A stretch of 64,000 nucleotides of DNA from Streptomyces sp. NBC_01255 (GCF_036226445.1 NZ_CP108474.1:930001-994000); one strand, 5' to 3'; positions 51,572 to 61,295 are shown, counted from the stretch's first letter. A program made the numbers and translations. Notes: generated from the sequence alone by a model not told the origin.

Positions 51572-51955
51572 TCACCGTTCGACGAGGCCGGTGAAGTCGC
51601 GCTCGTTGCGCTCGGCGCGGCGGACGTACCAGTGGGCGATGCCCCAGACGACGGGGTACACCCCGGCGCCGAGCGCGGCCCAGACGAGGGCCTCGGGCGC
51701 GGGCAGCGCGAGCAGCAGGGGCAGCGAGCCGACGAGCAGGGCGAGCGCGCCGAGCGCAGTGAGCGCGGCGCGCAGCTGGCTGCGCATCAGGGAGCGGACG
51801 TAGGTGTGCCCGAGGGTGGTCTGCTCGTCGATCTCGGAGCGGGCCGGGGCGTGCGCGGGAGGCCGCCGCCGGGCGGGTCCGGGGACGGCGCCGTGGGCGG
51901 AGGCGTACGTGACGGTCTCGCGCCGGGGTCTGCGCGGCGGCTGGTGCTCGGACAT
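51572..51955 (-). CDS. Small two-helix membrane protein (DUF485-like)
   Basis: A 127-residue protein with a basic, disordered N-terminus (about 1-55) and two membrane helices (LTALGALALLVGSLPLLLAL and LVWAALGAGVYPVVWGIAHWYV, quoted in part). It matches the small subunit-like DUF485 proteins encoded beside ActP-type symporters. The ATG (MSEHQPP) has GGAG upstream. It is 22 bp before the symporter and likely works with it. Confidence 0.85.
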   Translation of the reverse strand: MSEHQPPRRPRRETVTYASAHGAVPGPARRRPPAHAPARSEIDEQTTLGHTYVRSLMRSQLRAALTALGALALLVGSLPLLLALPAPEALVWAALGAGVYPVVWGIAHWYVRRAERNERDFTGLVER

Positions 51956-52084
51956 CGGCGTCCGCTCCGGCATCTCTCGGACGGCTGCACGGCGGGCGGT
52001 CGGGCCGTCGGGCAGGCGGGCCGTGGGGCCCGGGACGCGTGGAGTCTACGCAGCGCTCCCCGGCCACGACAGACCCGCGGGTGA

Positions 52085-52852
52085 TCAGCCCCCGGCCCGG
52101 CGCATCAGCAGGTCACGGAGGTGGCGGGCGTGGCGGCGACTCACGGCGAGGTCGGTGTCGCCGAGCCGTACCGAGGTGGCGCCGCCGTCGAGGCGGAGTT
52201 CGTCGATCCGGTCGAGGGCCACGAGATGGCTGCGGTGGATGCGGACGAAGCCCCGGGCGGCCCACCGCTCTTCGAGGGTGGAGAGCGGGATGCGGACGAG
52301 ATGGCTGCCGTGGTCGGTGTGGAGGCGGGCGTAGTCGCCGTGGGCCTCCACGTACGCGATGTCGTCGACGGAGACGAAGCGGGTGACCCCGCCGAGCTCG
52401 ACGGGGACCTGTTCGGGGGCGGCGGGCCCGGAGGTCACGGCCGGGGCCGCCGGCGCGGTGGCGTGGACCAGGTCGTGGACGCGGCGGACGGCCTCGGCGA
52501 GACGTTCGCGGCGGACGGGCTTGAGGACGTAGTCGACCGCTTTGAGGTCGAAGGCCTGGAGGGCGAAGCCCTCGTGGGCGGTGACGAAGACGACGAGCGG
52601 CGGGCGGGCGAAGCCGGCGAGCAGCCGGGCGACGTCGAGTCCGGTGAGACCGGGCATGTGGATGTCGAGGAAGACGACGTCGATGCCGTCGTCCCCGTCG
52701 GGCCCGGTCTCCAGGGCGCGCCCGATCCTGCGCAGGGCCTCGGTCGCGTCGCCCGCGCCCTCGGCGGTGCGCACCCGGGGGTCGGCGCGGAGCAGGTAGA
52801 GCAGCTCCCCGAGGGCGGGCTCCTCGTCGTCGACGGCCAGTACGCGCAGCAT
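52085..52852 (-). CDS. LytTR family response regulator
   Basis: A 255-residue regulator. Receiver domain: AVDDEEPALGELLYLL (acidic pocket), DVVFLDIHMPGLTG (phospho-Asp about 65), VLKPVRRERL. DNA-binding LytTR domain (about 155-255): VSVDDIAYVEAHGDYARLHT, FVRIHRSHLVALDRIDEL, DLAVSRRHARHLRDLL. It pairs with the LytS-type kinase 2.3 kb downstream on the same strand. Probably activates the symporter operon in response to an external carboxylate (inference). Confidence 0.93.
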   Translation of the reverse strand: MLRVLAVDDEEPALGELLYLLRADPRVRTAEGAGDATEALRRIGRALETGPDGDDGIDVVFLDIHMPGLTGLDVARLLAGFARPPLVVFVTAHEGFALQAFDLKAVDYVLKPVRRERLAEAVRRVHDLVHATAPAAPAVTSGPAAPEQVPVELGGVTRFVSVDDIAYVEAHGDYARLHTDHGSHLVRIPLSTLEERWAARGFVRIHRSHLVALDRIDELRLDGGATSVRLGDTDLAVSRRHARHLRDLLMRRAGG

Positions 52853-52883
52853 GCGGCGGAGTGTAGTGCGCTGCCCGGCGCGG

Positions 52884-53756
52884 CTATTTGAGCAGCTTCG
52901 ACATCCGCCGGTCGGCGAGCGGTCTGCCGCCGGTCTGGCAGGTCGGACAGTACTGGAGGGAGGAGTCGTGGAAGGAGACCTCGCGGATGATGTCGCCGCA
53001 GACCGGGCAGGGTTCGCCGGTGCGGCCGTGGACGCGCAGGCCGCTCTTCTTCTCGGCCTTGAGCTTGCCGGCGGCGAGGCCGTGGGAGCGTGCGACGGCC
53101 TCGCGGAGGGTGGTCCGCAGCGCCGTCCAGAGGGCGGTGGTCTCCTCCGGGGTGAGGTTCTGGGTGGGTTTGAAGGGCGACATCCTCGCGGCGTGGAGGA
53201 TCTCGTCGCTGTAGGCGTTGCCGATGCCCGCGATGAGGCCCTGATCGCGCAGGGCGCCCTTGATCTGCCGCCGTTCGCCCGCGAGGAGCGCGGCGAAGGC
53301 TTCGGGGCCGAACTCCTCGGCGAGCGGGTCGGGGCCGAGCCGGGCGACGCCCGGCACCTCCTGCGGGTCGTGGACCAGGTGGACGGCGAGGCGTTTGGTG
53401 GTGCCGGCCTCGGTGAGGTCGAAGCCGTCGCCGCCGGTGAGCGCGGTACGCAGGGCCAGCGGGCCCTTGCCGGGCTTCGGCGGCCCGGAGGGCAGCGGGT
53501 CCTGCCAGCGGAGCCAGCCCGCGCGGGCCAGGTGGATCAGGAGGTGGAGTTCGCCCGCCGCGCCGCTGGTGGTGAGGTCGAGGAACTTCCCGTGCCGGCC
53601 GACCGCGGTGACCTCGGCGCCCTCGACGGCGGTGAGAGGCGGGTCGTACGTCTTGAGGACGCTGATCGCGACGGGGAGGACGCGGGCGATCTCCTTGCCC
53701 ACCAGATGCGCGTCGAGGAACTCGCGCAGCGCTTCCACTTCGGGCAGTTCGGGCAT
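52884..53756 (-). CDS. Formamidopyrimidine-DNA glycosylase / endonuclease VIII family
   Basis: A 290-residue base-excision repair enzyme. After Met removal, Pro2-Glu3 (MPELPEVEALREFL) form the catalytic Schiff base and acid; the helix-two-turn-helix has GLIAGIGNAYSDEIL (about 178-192), and the C-terminal zinc finger is CPVCGDII...YCPTCQTGGR with the minor-groove Arg. It removes oxidised purines or pyrimidines and nicks the strand. All key residues are present. Which substrate class (Fpg or Nei) is not resolved. Confidence 0.93.
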   Translation of the reverse strand: MPELPEVEALREFLDAHLVGKEIARVLPVAISVLKTYDPPLTAVEGAEVTAVGRHGKFLDLTTSGAAGELHLLIHLARAGWLRWQDPLPSGPPKPGKGPLALRTALTGGDGFDLTEAGTTKRLAVHLVHDPQEVPGVARLGPDPLAEEFGPEAFAALLAGERRQIKGALRDQGLIAGIGNAYSDEILHAARMSPFKPTQNLTPEETTALWTALRTTLREAVARSHGLAAGKLKAEKKSGLRVHGRTGEPCPVCGDIIREVSFHDSSLQYCPTCQTGGRPLADRRMSKLLK

Positions 53757-53816
53757 GGCTCCACCCTGCCGCAGGGTCGGCGGGGCCGCGCGCCGGGACG
53801 CTTTAGGGTGTGTGAC

Positions 53817-54488
53817 GTGCGCGTACTGCTCGTCGAGGACGACGAAGACCTCCGGTTCGGGGTGGCCGCCGCTCTGCGGGCCGCCGGGCTCGCCGTCGAC
53901 GAGGCGGCCGACCTGCCCGGGGCCGACGAGGCCCTGTTCGTCACCGCGTACGACTGCGCGGTCTTCGACCGGATGCTGCCGTCGGGGGACGCCGCCGCCT
54001 ATGTCGAGGGGCTGCGGCGCGGCGGCCGCGACGTGCCCGTCCTGTTCCTCACCGCGCGCGACACCGTCGCGGACCGGGTGGAGGGCTTCGCGAGCGGCGG
54101 CGACGACTATCTCGTCAAGCCGTTCGCCGTGCCCGAGCTGGTCGCCCGGGTGCGCAGCCTGTGCCGCCGCTCCGCCGTCGTACGCCCGCCGGTGCACCGC
54201 GTCGGCGACCTGGAGGTCGACACCGCCCGCCGGCACGTCCGCCGGGCCGGGGTGCTGCTCTCCCTCACCACCAGGGAGTTCGCCGTCCTTGAGGCCCTCG
54301 CGACCCGCGCCGACCAGGCGGTCTCCCGCGCCGAGCTGATCGAGAGCTGCTGGGACGAGATGGCCGAGCCGCAGTCCAACGTCCTGGAGGTGCTCGTCTC
54401 CCAGCTCCGCCGCAAGCTCGGGGTCCCTCCGCTGATCCACACCGTGCGCGGTGTCGGCTACCGGCTCGCGGCCGACGACGCCCGGTGA
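53817..54488 (+). CDS. OmpR-type response regulator
   Basis: A 223-residue protein. Receiver: VLLVEDDEDLR, phospho-Asp in CAVFDRMLP (about 50), LFLTARD, YLVKPFAVPEL. DNA-binding winged helix (about 130-220): LEVDTARRHVRRAG, LTTREFAVLEALA, VLVSQLRRKLG, IHTVRGVGYRL. The GTG at 53817 is preferred; a GTG three codons upstream is possible. It overlaps the kinase gene by four bases (GTGA). Confidence 0.93.
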   Translation: MRVLLVEDDEDLRFGVAAALRAAGLAVDEAADLPGADEALFVTAYDCAVFDRMLPSGDAAAYVEGLRRGGRDVPVLFLTARDTVADRVEGFASGGDDYLVKPFAVPELVARVRSLCRRSAVVRPPVHRVGDLEVDTARRHVRRAGVLLSLTTREFAVLEALATRADQAVSRAELIESCWDEMAEPQSNVLEVLVSQLRRKLGVPPLIHTVRGVGYRLAADDAR

Positions 54489-55810
54489 GGCGCCTGCTCC
54501 CCCGTCGGACGGGCCCGCTCACGCCGACCGCGCGGGTGTTGCGGCTGCGCCGGCGGATCAGCCTGCTGTTCGCGCTGACCAGCGCGGTGGGGCTGGTCGC
54601 GATGGCCGTGTTCGCCGTGCGGAGCGACAGCTCCCGCTGGCGTGAGCAGCTCGACCACGCGATGGACGCGGACACCAGCTGGGCCCTCGGTCTCCTGGAG
54701 ACCGACGAGAGCGGGCAGCTGGCCACGGATGTCCTGGCGGACACGGTGAACACGGGCTGCCCGCCGCTGACCGTGCTTCTCGTGACCGGCGACGACCCGG
54801 GCGGTACGGGGGGTGGCCTGACCGTGCAGCACGCGCCGCCCGCGCCGTGTCTGTCGGTGAGTACCGGGGTGGTCCTGGAGGCCGGGCGGGCGGCGGCGCG
54901 GACCGGGGATGCGCGGGGCTTCGACCGGCGTACGACGGACGGCGCACCGGTGCGGGTGTTCGCGTTGCCGTTCTACGCGCCGGAAGCGGCGGAGGACGAG
55001 GGGCCGCAGGGCGTCCTGGTGACGACGGCCGACGCGACGGCCCAGCGGGACGACCACCGGCGGCTCGTGTGGATGGTGGCGGGCGGCTGCGCGGTGCTCG
55101 TGCTGCTGTCCGCCGCCGTCGGGCACGTGCTGTCGGGGCGGGCGGTCCGGCCCGCGCTCTCCGCGCTCGGCCGGCAGGAGGCGTTCCTCGCGGACGCGGC
55201 GCACGATCTGCGGACGCCGGCCGCCTCGCTCCGGACGCTCGCGGAGACGGCCCTGCGCGGCGAGACGGACAGCACGGACGTGCACCGGCGGACGCTGCGT
55301 CTGGCGGAAGGCATGGGCCGGCTGGTCGACGGGCTGCTCACCCGGGCCCGGCTCATGTCCGGTACGGCCACGGTGGCGCGGCAGCCGCTGCGCCTGGACC
55401 AGTTGGCGGAGGCAGTCGCCCAGGAAGCCGCCGAGGCGGCCACAAAGGGACACCGCGTCAGGGTCGAGGCCGAGGACACGATCGTCGTCGCCGATCCGGA
55501 TCTCGTACGCCGGGCGGTCGGGAACCTGCTGGGAAACGCGCTCGCGCACGGCCACGCGCCGGGCGTTCCGGCGGACGTCCTGATCACGGTGGCCCGGGAC
55601 GGCACGCTGACGGTCGAGGACGCGGGTCCCGGCCTGCCTCCGGGGGTCGCGGACGCCCTGTTCGAACGCTTCCGCAGCGGATCCGGATCCACAGGCCTCG
55701 GTCTGTCCATCGCGTCCTGGGTCGCCCATGTCCACGGAGGCACGCTCACGGCGGGGCGCGGGGAACGCGGCGGTGCCAGGTTCGTGCTCCGGCTCCCCGG
55801 CCAGGGCTGA
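54485..55810 (+). CDS. Sensor histidine kinase (HisKA type)
   Basis: A 441-residue membrane kinase. Two helices (about 25-45 and 195-215) enclose an extracellular sensor of about 150 residues. HAMP-like linker, HisKA with AFLADAAHDLRTPAASLRT (phospho-His about 240), then N box NLLGNALAHG, G1 VEDAGPGLP, and GSTGLGLSIAS. It works with the regulator upstream. The secreted peptidase-like gene 91 bp downstream may be part of the regulon (inference). Confidence 0.93.
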   Translation: MRRLLPRRTGPLTPTARVLRLRRRISLLFALTSAVGLVAMAVFAVRSDSSRWREQLDHAMDADTSWALGLLETDESGQLATDVLADTVNTGCPPLTVLLVTGDDPGGTGGGLTVQHAPPAPCLSVSTGVVLEAGRAAARTGDARGFDRRTTDGAPVRVFALPFYAPEAAEDEGPQGVLVTTADATAQRDDHRRLVWMVAGGCAVLVLLSAAVGHVLSGRAVRPALSALGRQEAFLADAAHDLRTPAASLRTLAETALRGETDSTDVHRRTLRLAEGMGRLVDGLLTRARLMSGTATVARQPLRLDQLAEAVAQEAAEAATKGHRVRVEAEDTIVVADPDLVRRAVGNLLGNALAHGHAPGVPADVLITVARDGTLTVEDAGPGLPPGVADALFERFRSGSGSTGLGLSIASWVAHVHGGTLTAGRGERGGARFVLRLPGQG

Positions 55811-55901
55811 ACCTCCCCCGCTCTCTCTGCCCCCCGCCTCAGCAAATCCTCAGCATCCACGCGTGATCCTTCCCTGGACCGACCACCCATGGGAGTACTC
55901 C

Positions 55902-57572
55902 GTGATCACCGCCCCCACCCGCCGCCGGACCCTCGTCCTCGCCCTCGCCGTCCTCGGCGCCACGTCGCTGGCGGCCTGTACGGCCGGAACCGGCTCGGAC
56001 GGGAACCGGCCGAGGACCTCGGCCGCCCCCACCGACCCCGCCTCCCGCCCCGACCTGCGGCGCTTCTACGGCCAGAAACTCGACTGGCGGCCCTGCGGCG
56101 ACCACCGGTGCGCCTCGCTCACCGTCCCGCGGGACTACTCCCGCCCCGGCAACGGCAAGACCTTCGTCCTGCCGGTGGCGAAGGCCGTCACCGCGATCCC
56201 GGGGAAGCGTGTCGGATCGCTCGTGCTCAACCCCGGTGGCCCGGGCGAGCGCGGGGTGCAGTTGGTCAAGGACGGCGTCGCCGAGGACATCGGCCGGGGC
56301 GTGAGCGAGCGGTTCGACATCGTGTCCTTCGACCCGCGCGGAGTCGGCGGGAGCAAGCCGGCCCTGACCTGCACGCCCGCCGACTCGGCGGAACCGGCCG
56401 AGGGCGGGGAGGAGTCCACGGACGACGCCGCCGAGGTGCCGCTCCACCCCCGGACCGCCTCCGAGCGCGCCGACGCCCTCGCGAGCGCCCGGGCGACGGC
56501 CGCCGGCTGCCGGGCCGCCAGCGGTCCGCTGCTCCCCCACGTCGGAACGGACGACGCCGCCCGTGACCTGGACGTGCTGCGCGCGGCCCTCGGCGAGCGA
56601 CGGCTGACGTACGTCGGCTGGTCGTACGGCACGAGCCTGGGCACCTCGTACGCCGAGCAGTTCCCGCGCCGCGTACGGGCGATGGTCCTGGACGGGGCCG
56701 TCGACCCGTCGCTCGACTGGCGGCAGCGCATGCTCGGCCAGTCCACCGGGTTCAGGAAGGCGGTGGAGGAGTACGCCGACTCCTGCGCCGACACGGTCGG
56801 CGACGCCTGCCCGGGCGCGACGCCCGAGGAGATACGGGCCCTGATCGACCGTCTCCTGGAGCGGACCGAGCGCGAGCCGCTGCCGGTCGACGACTCCGCG
56901 TACGGTCTCGACGCCCCGGCCCTGGTCTCGGCGCTCAGCCTGTCCATGTACACGCCGGAGGCGCAGTGGCAGGACCTGTCCGAGGCGCTGGTCGCGGCGG
57001 ACGGCGGGGACGGAACGAGGCTGGCGGCCCTGGCGGCGGGAGAGGAAGCGCCCGAGGACACAGACGCGGACGCCTCCGACGACTCCTCGGGGGCCGCCGT
57101 CTCCGAGGGTCCCGCGGAGAGCGAGCCGTCCGGCGCGTCGGAGGACGACGTGCCCGAGGACAACACCGACGCCGCCCTGATCGCGATCAACTGCCTCGAC
57201 GTCCCTCATCCGCGCGACGCCCAGGCCTACTGGGACGCCCTTGCCCCCGCGGAGAAGGCCGCGGGTGTCTACGGCACGACCGGCGTGGTCAACGAACTGG
57301 TCTGCAAGGACCTCCCGGCCGGTTCCCAGCGCCCGCACCGGGTGACGGCCGAGGGTGTTCCGCCGGTGCTCGTCGTGGGGACGGCGGGCGACCCGGCCAC
57401 GCCGTACGGGGAGGCCGTGAGCCTGGCGCGGCAGTTCCCCGGCGGGATGCTGCTGTCGCTCGACGCCCCCGGCCACACCGGCTACGGCCGCAGCACCTGT
57501 GTCGACAGGAAGGTCGAGGCGTACCTGATCTCCCTCACGAAGGTCCTGCCCGGCACGACGTGCACGGAGTGA
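55902..57572 (+). CDS. Secreted alpha/beta hydrolase (tripeptidyl aminopeptidase-like lipoprotein)
   Basis: A 556-residue exported hydrolase. Signal peptide with lipobox SLAACT (Cys about 26). Catalytic triad: Ser in VGWSYGTSLG (about 246), Asp in GTAGDPATPY and His in DAPGHTGYG near the C-terminus; oxyanion loop LNPGGPGERG. This is the Streptomyces SlpD/E or Tap-like family that releases N-terminal peptides. An acidic, Ser/Asp/Glu-rich insertion (about 380-425, EDTDADASDD and similar) is unusual. GTG start with GGGAG six bases upstream. Confidence 0.9.
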   Translation: MITAPTRRRTLVLALAVLGATSLAACTAGTGSDGNRPRTSAAPTDPASRPDLRRFYGQKLDWRPCGDHRCASLTVPRDYSRPGNGKTFVLPVAKAVTAIPGKRVGSLVLNPGGPGERGVQLVKDGVAEDIGRGVSERFDIVSFDPRGVGGSKPALTCTPADSAEPAEGGEESTDDAAEVPLHPRTASERADALASARATAAGCRAASGPLLPHVGTDDAARDLDVLRAALGERRLTYVGWSYGTSLGTSYAEQFPRRVRAMVLDGAVDPSLDWRQRMLGQSTGFRKAVEEYADSCADTVGDACPGATPEEIRALIDRLLERTEREPLPVDDSAYGLDAPALVSALSLSMYTPEAQWQDLSEALVAADGGDGTRLAALAAGEEAPEDTDADASDDSSGAAVSEGPAESEPSGASEDDVPEDNTDAALIAINCLDVPHPRDAQAYWDALAPAEKAAGVYGTTGVVNELVCKDLPAGSQRPHRVTAEGVPPVLVVGTAGDPATPYGEAVSLARQFPGGMLLSLDAPGHTGYGRSTCVDRKVEAYLISLTKVLPGTTCTE

Positions 57573-57582
57573 CCCCTGCGTT

Positions 57583-59025
57583 CTACGGGGCGGCCGGAGG
57601 GTCCAGGAGGTCGAGTTCGGCCGTGAACGCGGCGGCGAGCGCGTCGAGGTCGGGGACCGCCTCGCCGTCGGCGACGAGACCGATGTGGACGCTGCCTCCG
57701 TACGGGGACATCGCGACGGCGAGGGACTGGCCACGGGCGAGCGGCGCCATGGGGAAGAGCGCCCGCAGCGGGGCGCCGCCGAGCGAGAGCGCGGAGCGGG
57801 GCAGCGGCACCTGGGTGACGAGGAGGTCGAAGAGGAGCCGGGCCGCGCCGGAGGCGAAGGGCGCGCCGAAGCGGTGGGCGAGCGGGGGGAGCCGGTCGGC
57901 CAGGAGGGCGACGGCGCCCGCGCCCTTGAAGGGGCCTGCGGCTTTGTTCCGGTCCATCGCGTGCCGTACGGCGGCGAGTCGGGCCGCCGGGTCGGGTTCG
58001 GTGACCGGCAGGTCGACGAGGTAGCCGGAGAGACTGTTGCCGGGGCCGGGTGCGGCGCCGGGGCGGCGGCGGGAGACCGGGACGAGGGCCTGGGGGTCGG
58101 CGCCGGGGAGCGGCAGGCCGCGCCCGTCGAACCAGCGGCGCAGGGCTCCGGCGGCGACGGCGAGGAGGACGTCGTTGGCGGTGCCGCCCGTGGTGCGGCG
58201 GATCCGGTGGACGCGGTCGAGGGCCAGGGTCGCGGTCGCGAGCCGGCGCGTACCGCTGGATTCGGCGGCGAGAGGCGCGGCGGGACCGTCGAGGCGGCCG
58301 GCGCGGACGACGGAGGCACCGACGACCGAGGCACCGACCTCGACGGCCCTGCCGAGGTCGCCGAGCCGGTCCCGGGCGAGGTCGAGAAGGCGGCCGGGGC
58401 CGGGGAGCCAGGAGCGCGGGGGTACGGGGCGGGGGCGGCGTGCGGGGCGGCGTCCTGCGGCGATCTCGTCGAAGATCCCGGCGCCGATGGCGACGGCCCG
58501 CATGCCGTCGGCGAGGGCGTGGTGGAGCTTGACGAGGACGGCGAAGGAGCCGTCGGGGGCACCGGTGAGCAGGTACATCTCCCAGGGCGGCAGGCCGCGC
58601 TCGACGGGGCGTTCCATGAGCTCGGCGGCGAGCCGGGTGGTCTCGGCGGGGAAGTCGGCACCGGGGAGGGTGATCTCGCGGACGTGGTGGCGTACGTCGA
58701 AGTCCGGGTCGGCGCTCCAGGCGGCGCCGCCGACGGGGAGCAGGACGTCGCGCACGCGCATCCGGAGCCTGGGGACGGCGGCGGCGCGGCGGGCGAGCAG
58801 CTCCAGGACGTCCACCGGCGGCTCGTGGCCGGGGGCAGCGGGGACGGGTCCGAAGTGGGCGAGGGCCCCGAGGTGGAGGGGGTGGGTGGGGGATTCCAGG
58901 TGCCAGAAGGCCAGATCCAGGGGTGCCAGTAGTTCAGGTGCCAGTGGTTCGGGTGCCTGGAGCTCGGGTGCCTGGGGCTCGGGTGCCAGTGGTTCGGGTG
59001 CCAGTAGCTCGCTGCTGCTGCTCAC
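57583..59025 (-). CDS. Wax ester synthase/diacylglycerol acyltransferase (WS/DGAT)
   Basis: About 480 residues. The catalytic HHxxxDG motif is KLHHALADGMRA, preceded by PPWEMYLLTG; later motifs include RKTTGGTANDVLLAVAAGALR-like RTTGGTANDVLLAV, and NSLSGYLVDLPV. It makes triacylglycerol or wax esters from acyl-CoA. The N-terminus is odd: six LAPEP/LAPEL-type pentads before the usual LAPLDLAFWHLES. GTG 59025 is favoured because GAGG lies upstream; TTG 59097 and GTG 59040 are alternatives. Confidence 0.88.
   Translation of the reverse strand: MSSSSELLAPEPLAPEPQAPELQAPEPLAPELLAPLDLAFWHLESPTHPLHLGALAHFGPVPAAPGHEPPVDVLELLARRAAAVPRLRMRVRDVLLPVGGAAWSADPDFDVRHHVREITLPGADFPAETTRLAAELMERPVERGLPPWEMYLLTGAPDGSFAVLVKLHHALADGMRAVAIGAGIFDEIAAGRRPARRPRPVPPRSWLPGPGRLLDLARDRLGDLGRAVEVGASVVGASVVRAGRLDGPAAPLAAESSGTRRLATATLALDRVHRIRRTTGGTANDVLLAVAAGALRRWFDGRGLPLPGADPQALVPVSRRRPGAAPGPGNSLSGYLVDLPVTEPDPAARLAAVRHAMDRNKAAGPFKGAGAVALLADRLPPLAHRFGAPFASGAARLLFDLLVTQVPLPRSALSLGGAPLRALFPMAPLARGQSLAVAMSPYGGSVHIGLVADGEAVPDLDALAAAFTAELDLLDPPAAP
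58921..59011. repeat. 15-bp tandem repeat in the WS/DGAT gene
   Basis: Six copies of a unit like GGTGCCAGTAGTTCG, in frame, encoding LAPEP, APEPQ and related pentads at the N-terminus. The last unit merges with the conserved LAPLDL start of the enzyme domain, so the repeat seems to have grown from that sequence. Confidence 0.9.
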
Positions 59026-59127
59026 GGGTGGTGTCCTCACGTCCTGCGCGGAGAGGCGGGAGACCGCAGTCAATCGCGTACCGACAGTTACGGTCAAGTA
59101 CGATCAGTTCACGCTCAGTTAACAGGT

Positions 59128-61230
59128 TCAGTTCGCCACGATGAACTCGCACCAGACACACTTGCCACCGCCCCGCGACTCGACGCCCCACGCGTCGGAG
59201 ATCTGTTCGACCAGGAGCAGTCCCCGCCCGGAGACGCCCGCCTCCCCCGCCTCGCGGCGCCGGGGCAGCGCGCTGGACCGGTCCTCGACCTCCACACGCA
59301 TCCGCCGCTCGGGCCCGCTCAGCACCCGCAGGGTCACGATCGCACCGCCGTCGGTGTGCATCAGCGCGTTGGTCATGAGCTCGTCGGCGACCAGCTCGAT
59401 CTCGTCGGCGCGCTCCCCCGCGCCCCAGGCCCGTACCGCGGCCCTGATCATGTGCCGGGCCGAGCTGAGCGCCTCCGGGTCGCTCTGCGCGACGTGCTGC
59501 TGGAACCGGCCGGCCCCGTGGGTCGCGAAGGCGGCCTCACGGCGCAGCAGCAGGATCGCCACGTCGTCCTCGCCGCCGCGGTCGGCGACCACGTCGCAGA
59601 GGTGGTCGGCGAGCTGCTGGAGGTCGGCGGGGCCGCGCCGGACGAGGGAGGTGAGCCACTGGAAGCCCTCGTCGAGGTCGGCGCCCGGCTTCTCCACCAG
59701 ACCGTCGGTGTAGAGCATCAGGGTCTGCCCGGGGTCGAGTTCCAGGGCGGTCACGGGATAGTCGAGCCGGCCGAACTCCGCGGAGAGCCCGAGCGGCAGC
59801 CCGCCCTCCACCGGGAGCCTGCGGCAGCGGCCGTCGATCTCCCTGACCAGCGGGTCGACATGGCCGGCGCGGACGATCTGGACGACCCCGGTGCCGAGGT
59901 CGACCTCGGCGTAGGTGCAGGTGGCGAAGCGTTCGGTGTCGAGCTCGTGCAGGAAGACGGAGGCCCTGGCCATGACCGTGGCAGGAGGGTGCCCCTCGGC
60001 GGCGTACGCGCGCAGCACGATCCGCAGCTGGCCCATGACGGCCGCCGCGTGGGTGTCGTGGCCCTGGACGTCGCCGATGACGGCGCCGACCCGTCCTCCG
60101 GGGAGCGGGATGATGTCGTACCAGTCACCGCCGATGTCCCGGCCTAGGCGGGCCGAGCGGTAGCGGACGGCCGTCTGCGCGCCGGGCACCTCGGGGATCC
60201 GGCGCGGCAGCATCGCCTGCTGGAGCCCTTCGGCGAGGTCGTGCTCCTGCTCGTACAGCATGGCCCGCTGGAGGCTCTGCGCGATGCTGCTGCCGAGGGC
60301 GACGAGCAGCGTCCGCTCGTCCTCGCTGAAGCCGGTCTTGTCGCTGTAGAGCAGGCCGAGCGCGCCGATGGGCCGAGCCTGGGCGATGAGCGGCAGATAG
60401 GCGGCGGCGGTGATGCCGAGTCCGCTGATGTGCGGCCAGAGCACCGGGAAGGAGTCGGCGAAGTCCCGGGCCGAGTCGATGAACCGGGGCCGCAGGGTCC
60501 GGATCACCTCGCTCATCGGGTACGGCTCGTCCACCCGGGTGAAGCGGGTGCCCGGCACGAAGGCGCCGTCGGGCCCCTCGGCGACCAGATGGATGCGGCC
60601 GGCGTCGAGGAGGCCCATGACGAGGCTGGCGGCGCCGAAGTGCTCGAGGGCGTGCGAGTCGTTGAGCAGGTCGATGACGTCCTGCACGGTCCGGGCGTAG
60701 GCGAGGGCGGCCGTCGTGCCCTCGACGACGCCCGCGCGCTGCCGGCGCCCCTCGTCGAGGCCGAGCCGGGCGGCGGACTCGGTCAGCTCGTGGGTGGCGT
60801 CGCGGAGGATGCCCACGATGCGCACCGGCCGGCCCGTGTCGTCGCGCTCGACGAGGCCCTGGGTGTGGGTCCACTGATGGCTGCCGTCGCGGCGCCGGAT
60901 ACGGAAGTACGCGCCGTACTGGTCACTGCCCTCCTTGAGCGCCTGGGCCACCAGTGTGTCGAGGCGGCGGCCCTCGTCGGGCAGGACGCGGGGGCCGAGG
61001 CTCTCGGGCCGGTCGTCGTACTCCGTGCGGTCCAGGTCGAACACCTCGAGGGCGGCGTCGTCCATGATCATCGTCCCGGTGAGCAGGTCCCAGTCGAATC
61101 CGCCCATCCGGAACGCCGAGCCGTAGTCGTGCAGGATCCGCGCGGCGGCGCGGGGCTGCTCCGTCGGCGCGTGCGCCGGCCCACGGCGGAGCCGCTCGGC
61201 CGCCTCCCCGCCCCCTCTGCCCGCGTTCAT
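59128..61230 (-). CDS. PAS-GAF-SpoIIE (PP2C) phosphatase with HATPase domain
   Basis: A 700-residue cytosolic signalling protein: PAS (about 30-150, with FRIRRRDGSHQWTHTQGLVERD, quoted in part), GAF (about 165-330), SpoIIE/PP2C phosphatase (about 365-565: GRDIGGDWYDIIPLPGGRVGAVIGD in part, GHDTHAAAVMGQLR, LGLSAEFG, LMLYTDGLVE) and a C-terminal HATPase_c anti-sigma-kinase-like domain (about 590-700: VADELMTNALMHT). Such proteins control anti-sigma factors or antagonists; no partner gene is adjacent. Confidence 0.93.
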   Translation of the reverse strand: MNAGRGGGEAAERLRRGPAHAPTEQPRAAARILHDYGSAFRMGGFDWDLLTGTMIMDDAALEVFDLDRTEYDDRPESLGPRVLPDEGRRLDTLVAQALKEGSDQYGAYFRIRRRDGSHQWTHTQGLVERDDTGRPVRIVGILRDATHELTESAARLGLDEGRRQRAGVVEGTTAALAYARTVQDVIDLLNDSHALEHFGAASLVMGLLDAGRIHLVAEGPDGAFVPGTRFTRVDEPYPMSEVIRTLRPRFIDSARDFADSFPVLWPHISGLGITAAAYLPLIAQARPIGALGLLYSDKTGFSEDERTLLVALGSSIAQSLQRAMLYEQEHDLAEGLQQAMLPRRIPEVPGAQTAVRYRSARLGRDIGGDWYDIIPLPGGRVGAVIGDVQGHDTHAAAVMGQLRIVLRAYAAEGHPPATVMARASVFLHELDTERFATCTYAEVDLGTGVVQIVRAGHVDPLVREIDGRCRRLPVEGGLPLGLSAEFGRLDYPVTALELDPGQTLMLYTDGLVEKPGADLDEGFQWLTSLVRRGPADLQQLADHLCDVVADRGGEDDVAILLLRREAAFATHGAGRFQQHVAQSDPEALSSARHMIRAAVRAWGAGERADEIELVADELMTNALMHTDGGAIVTLRVLSGPERRMRVEVEDRSSALPRRREAGEAGVSGRGLLLVEQISDAWGVESRGGGKCVWCEFIVAN

Positions 61231-61295
61231 GGGGCCACGCTAGGCGCAGCCCCGCCCCTGCGCACCACGAAGATCCCTTTCACCTCGCGGCCCTC

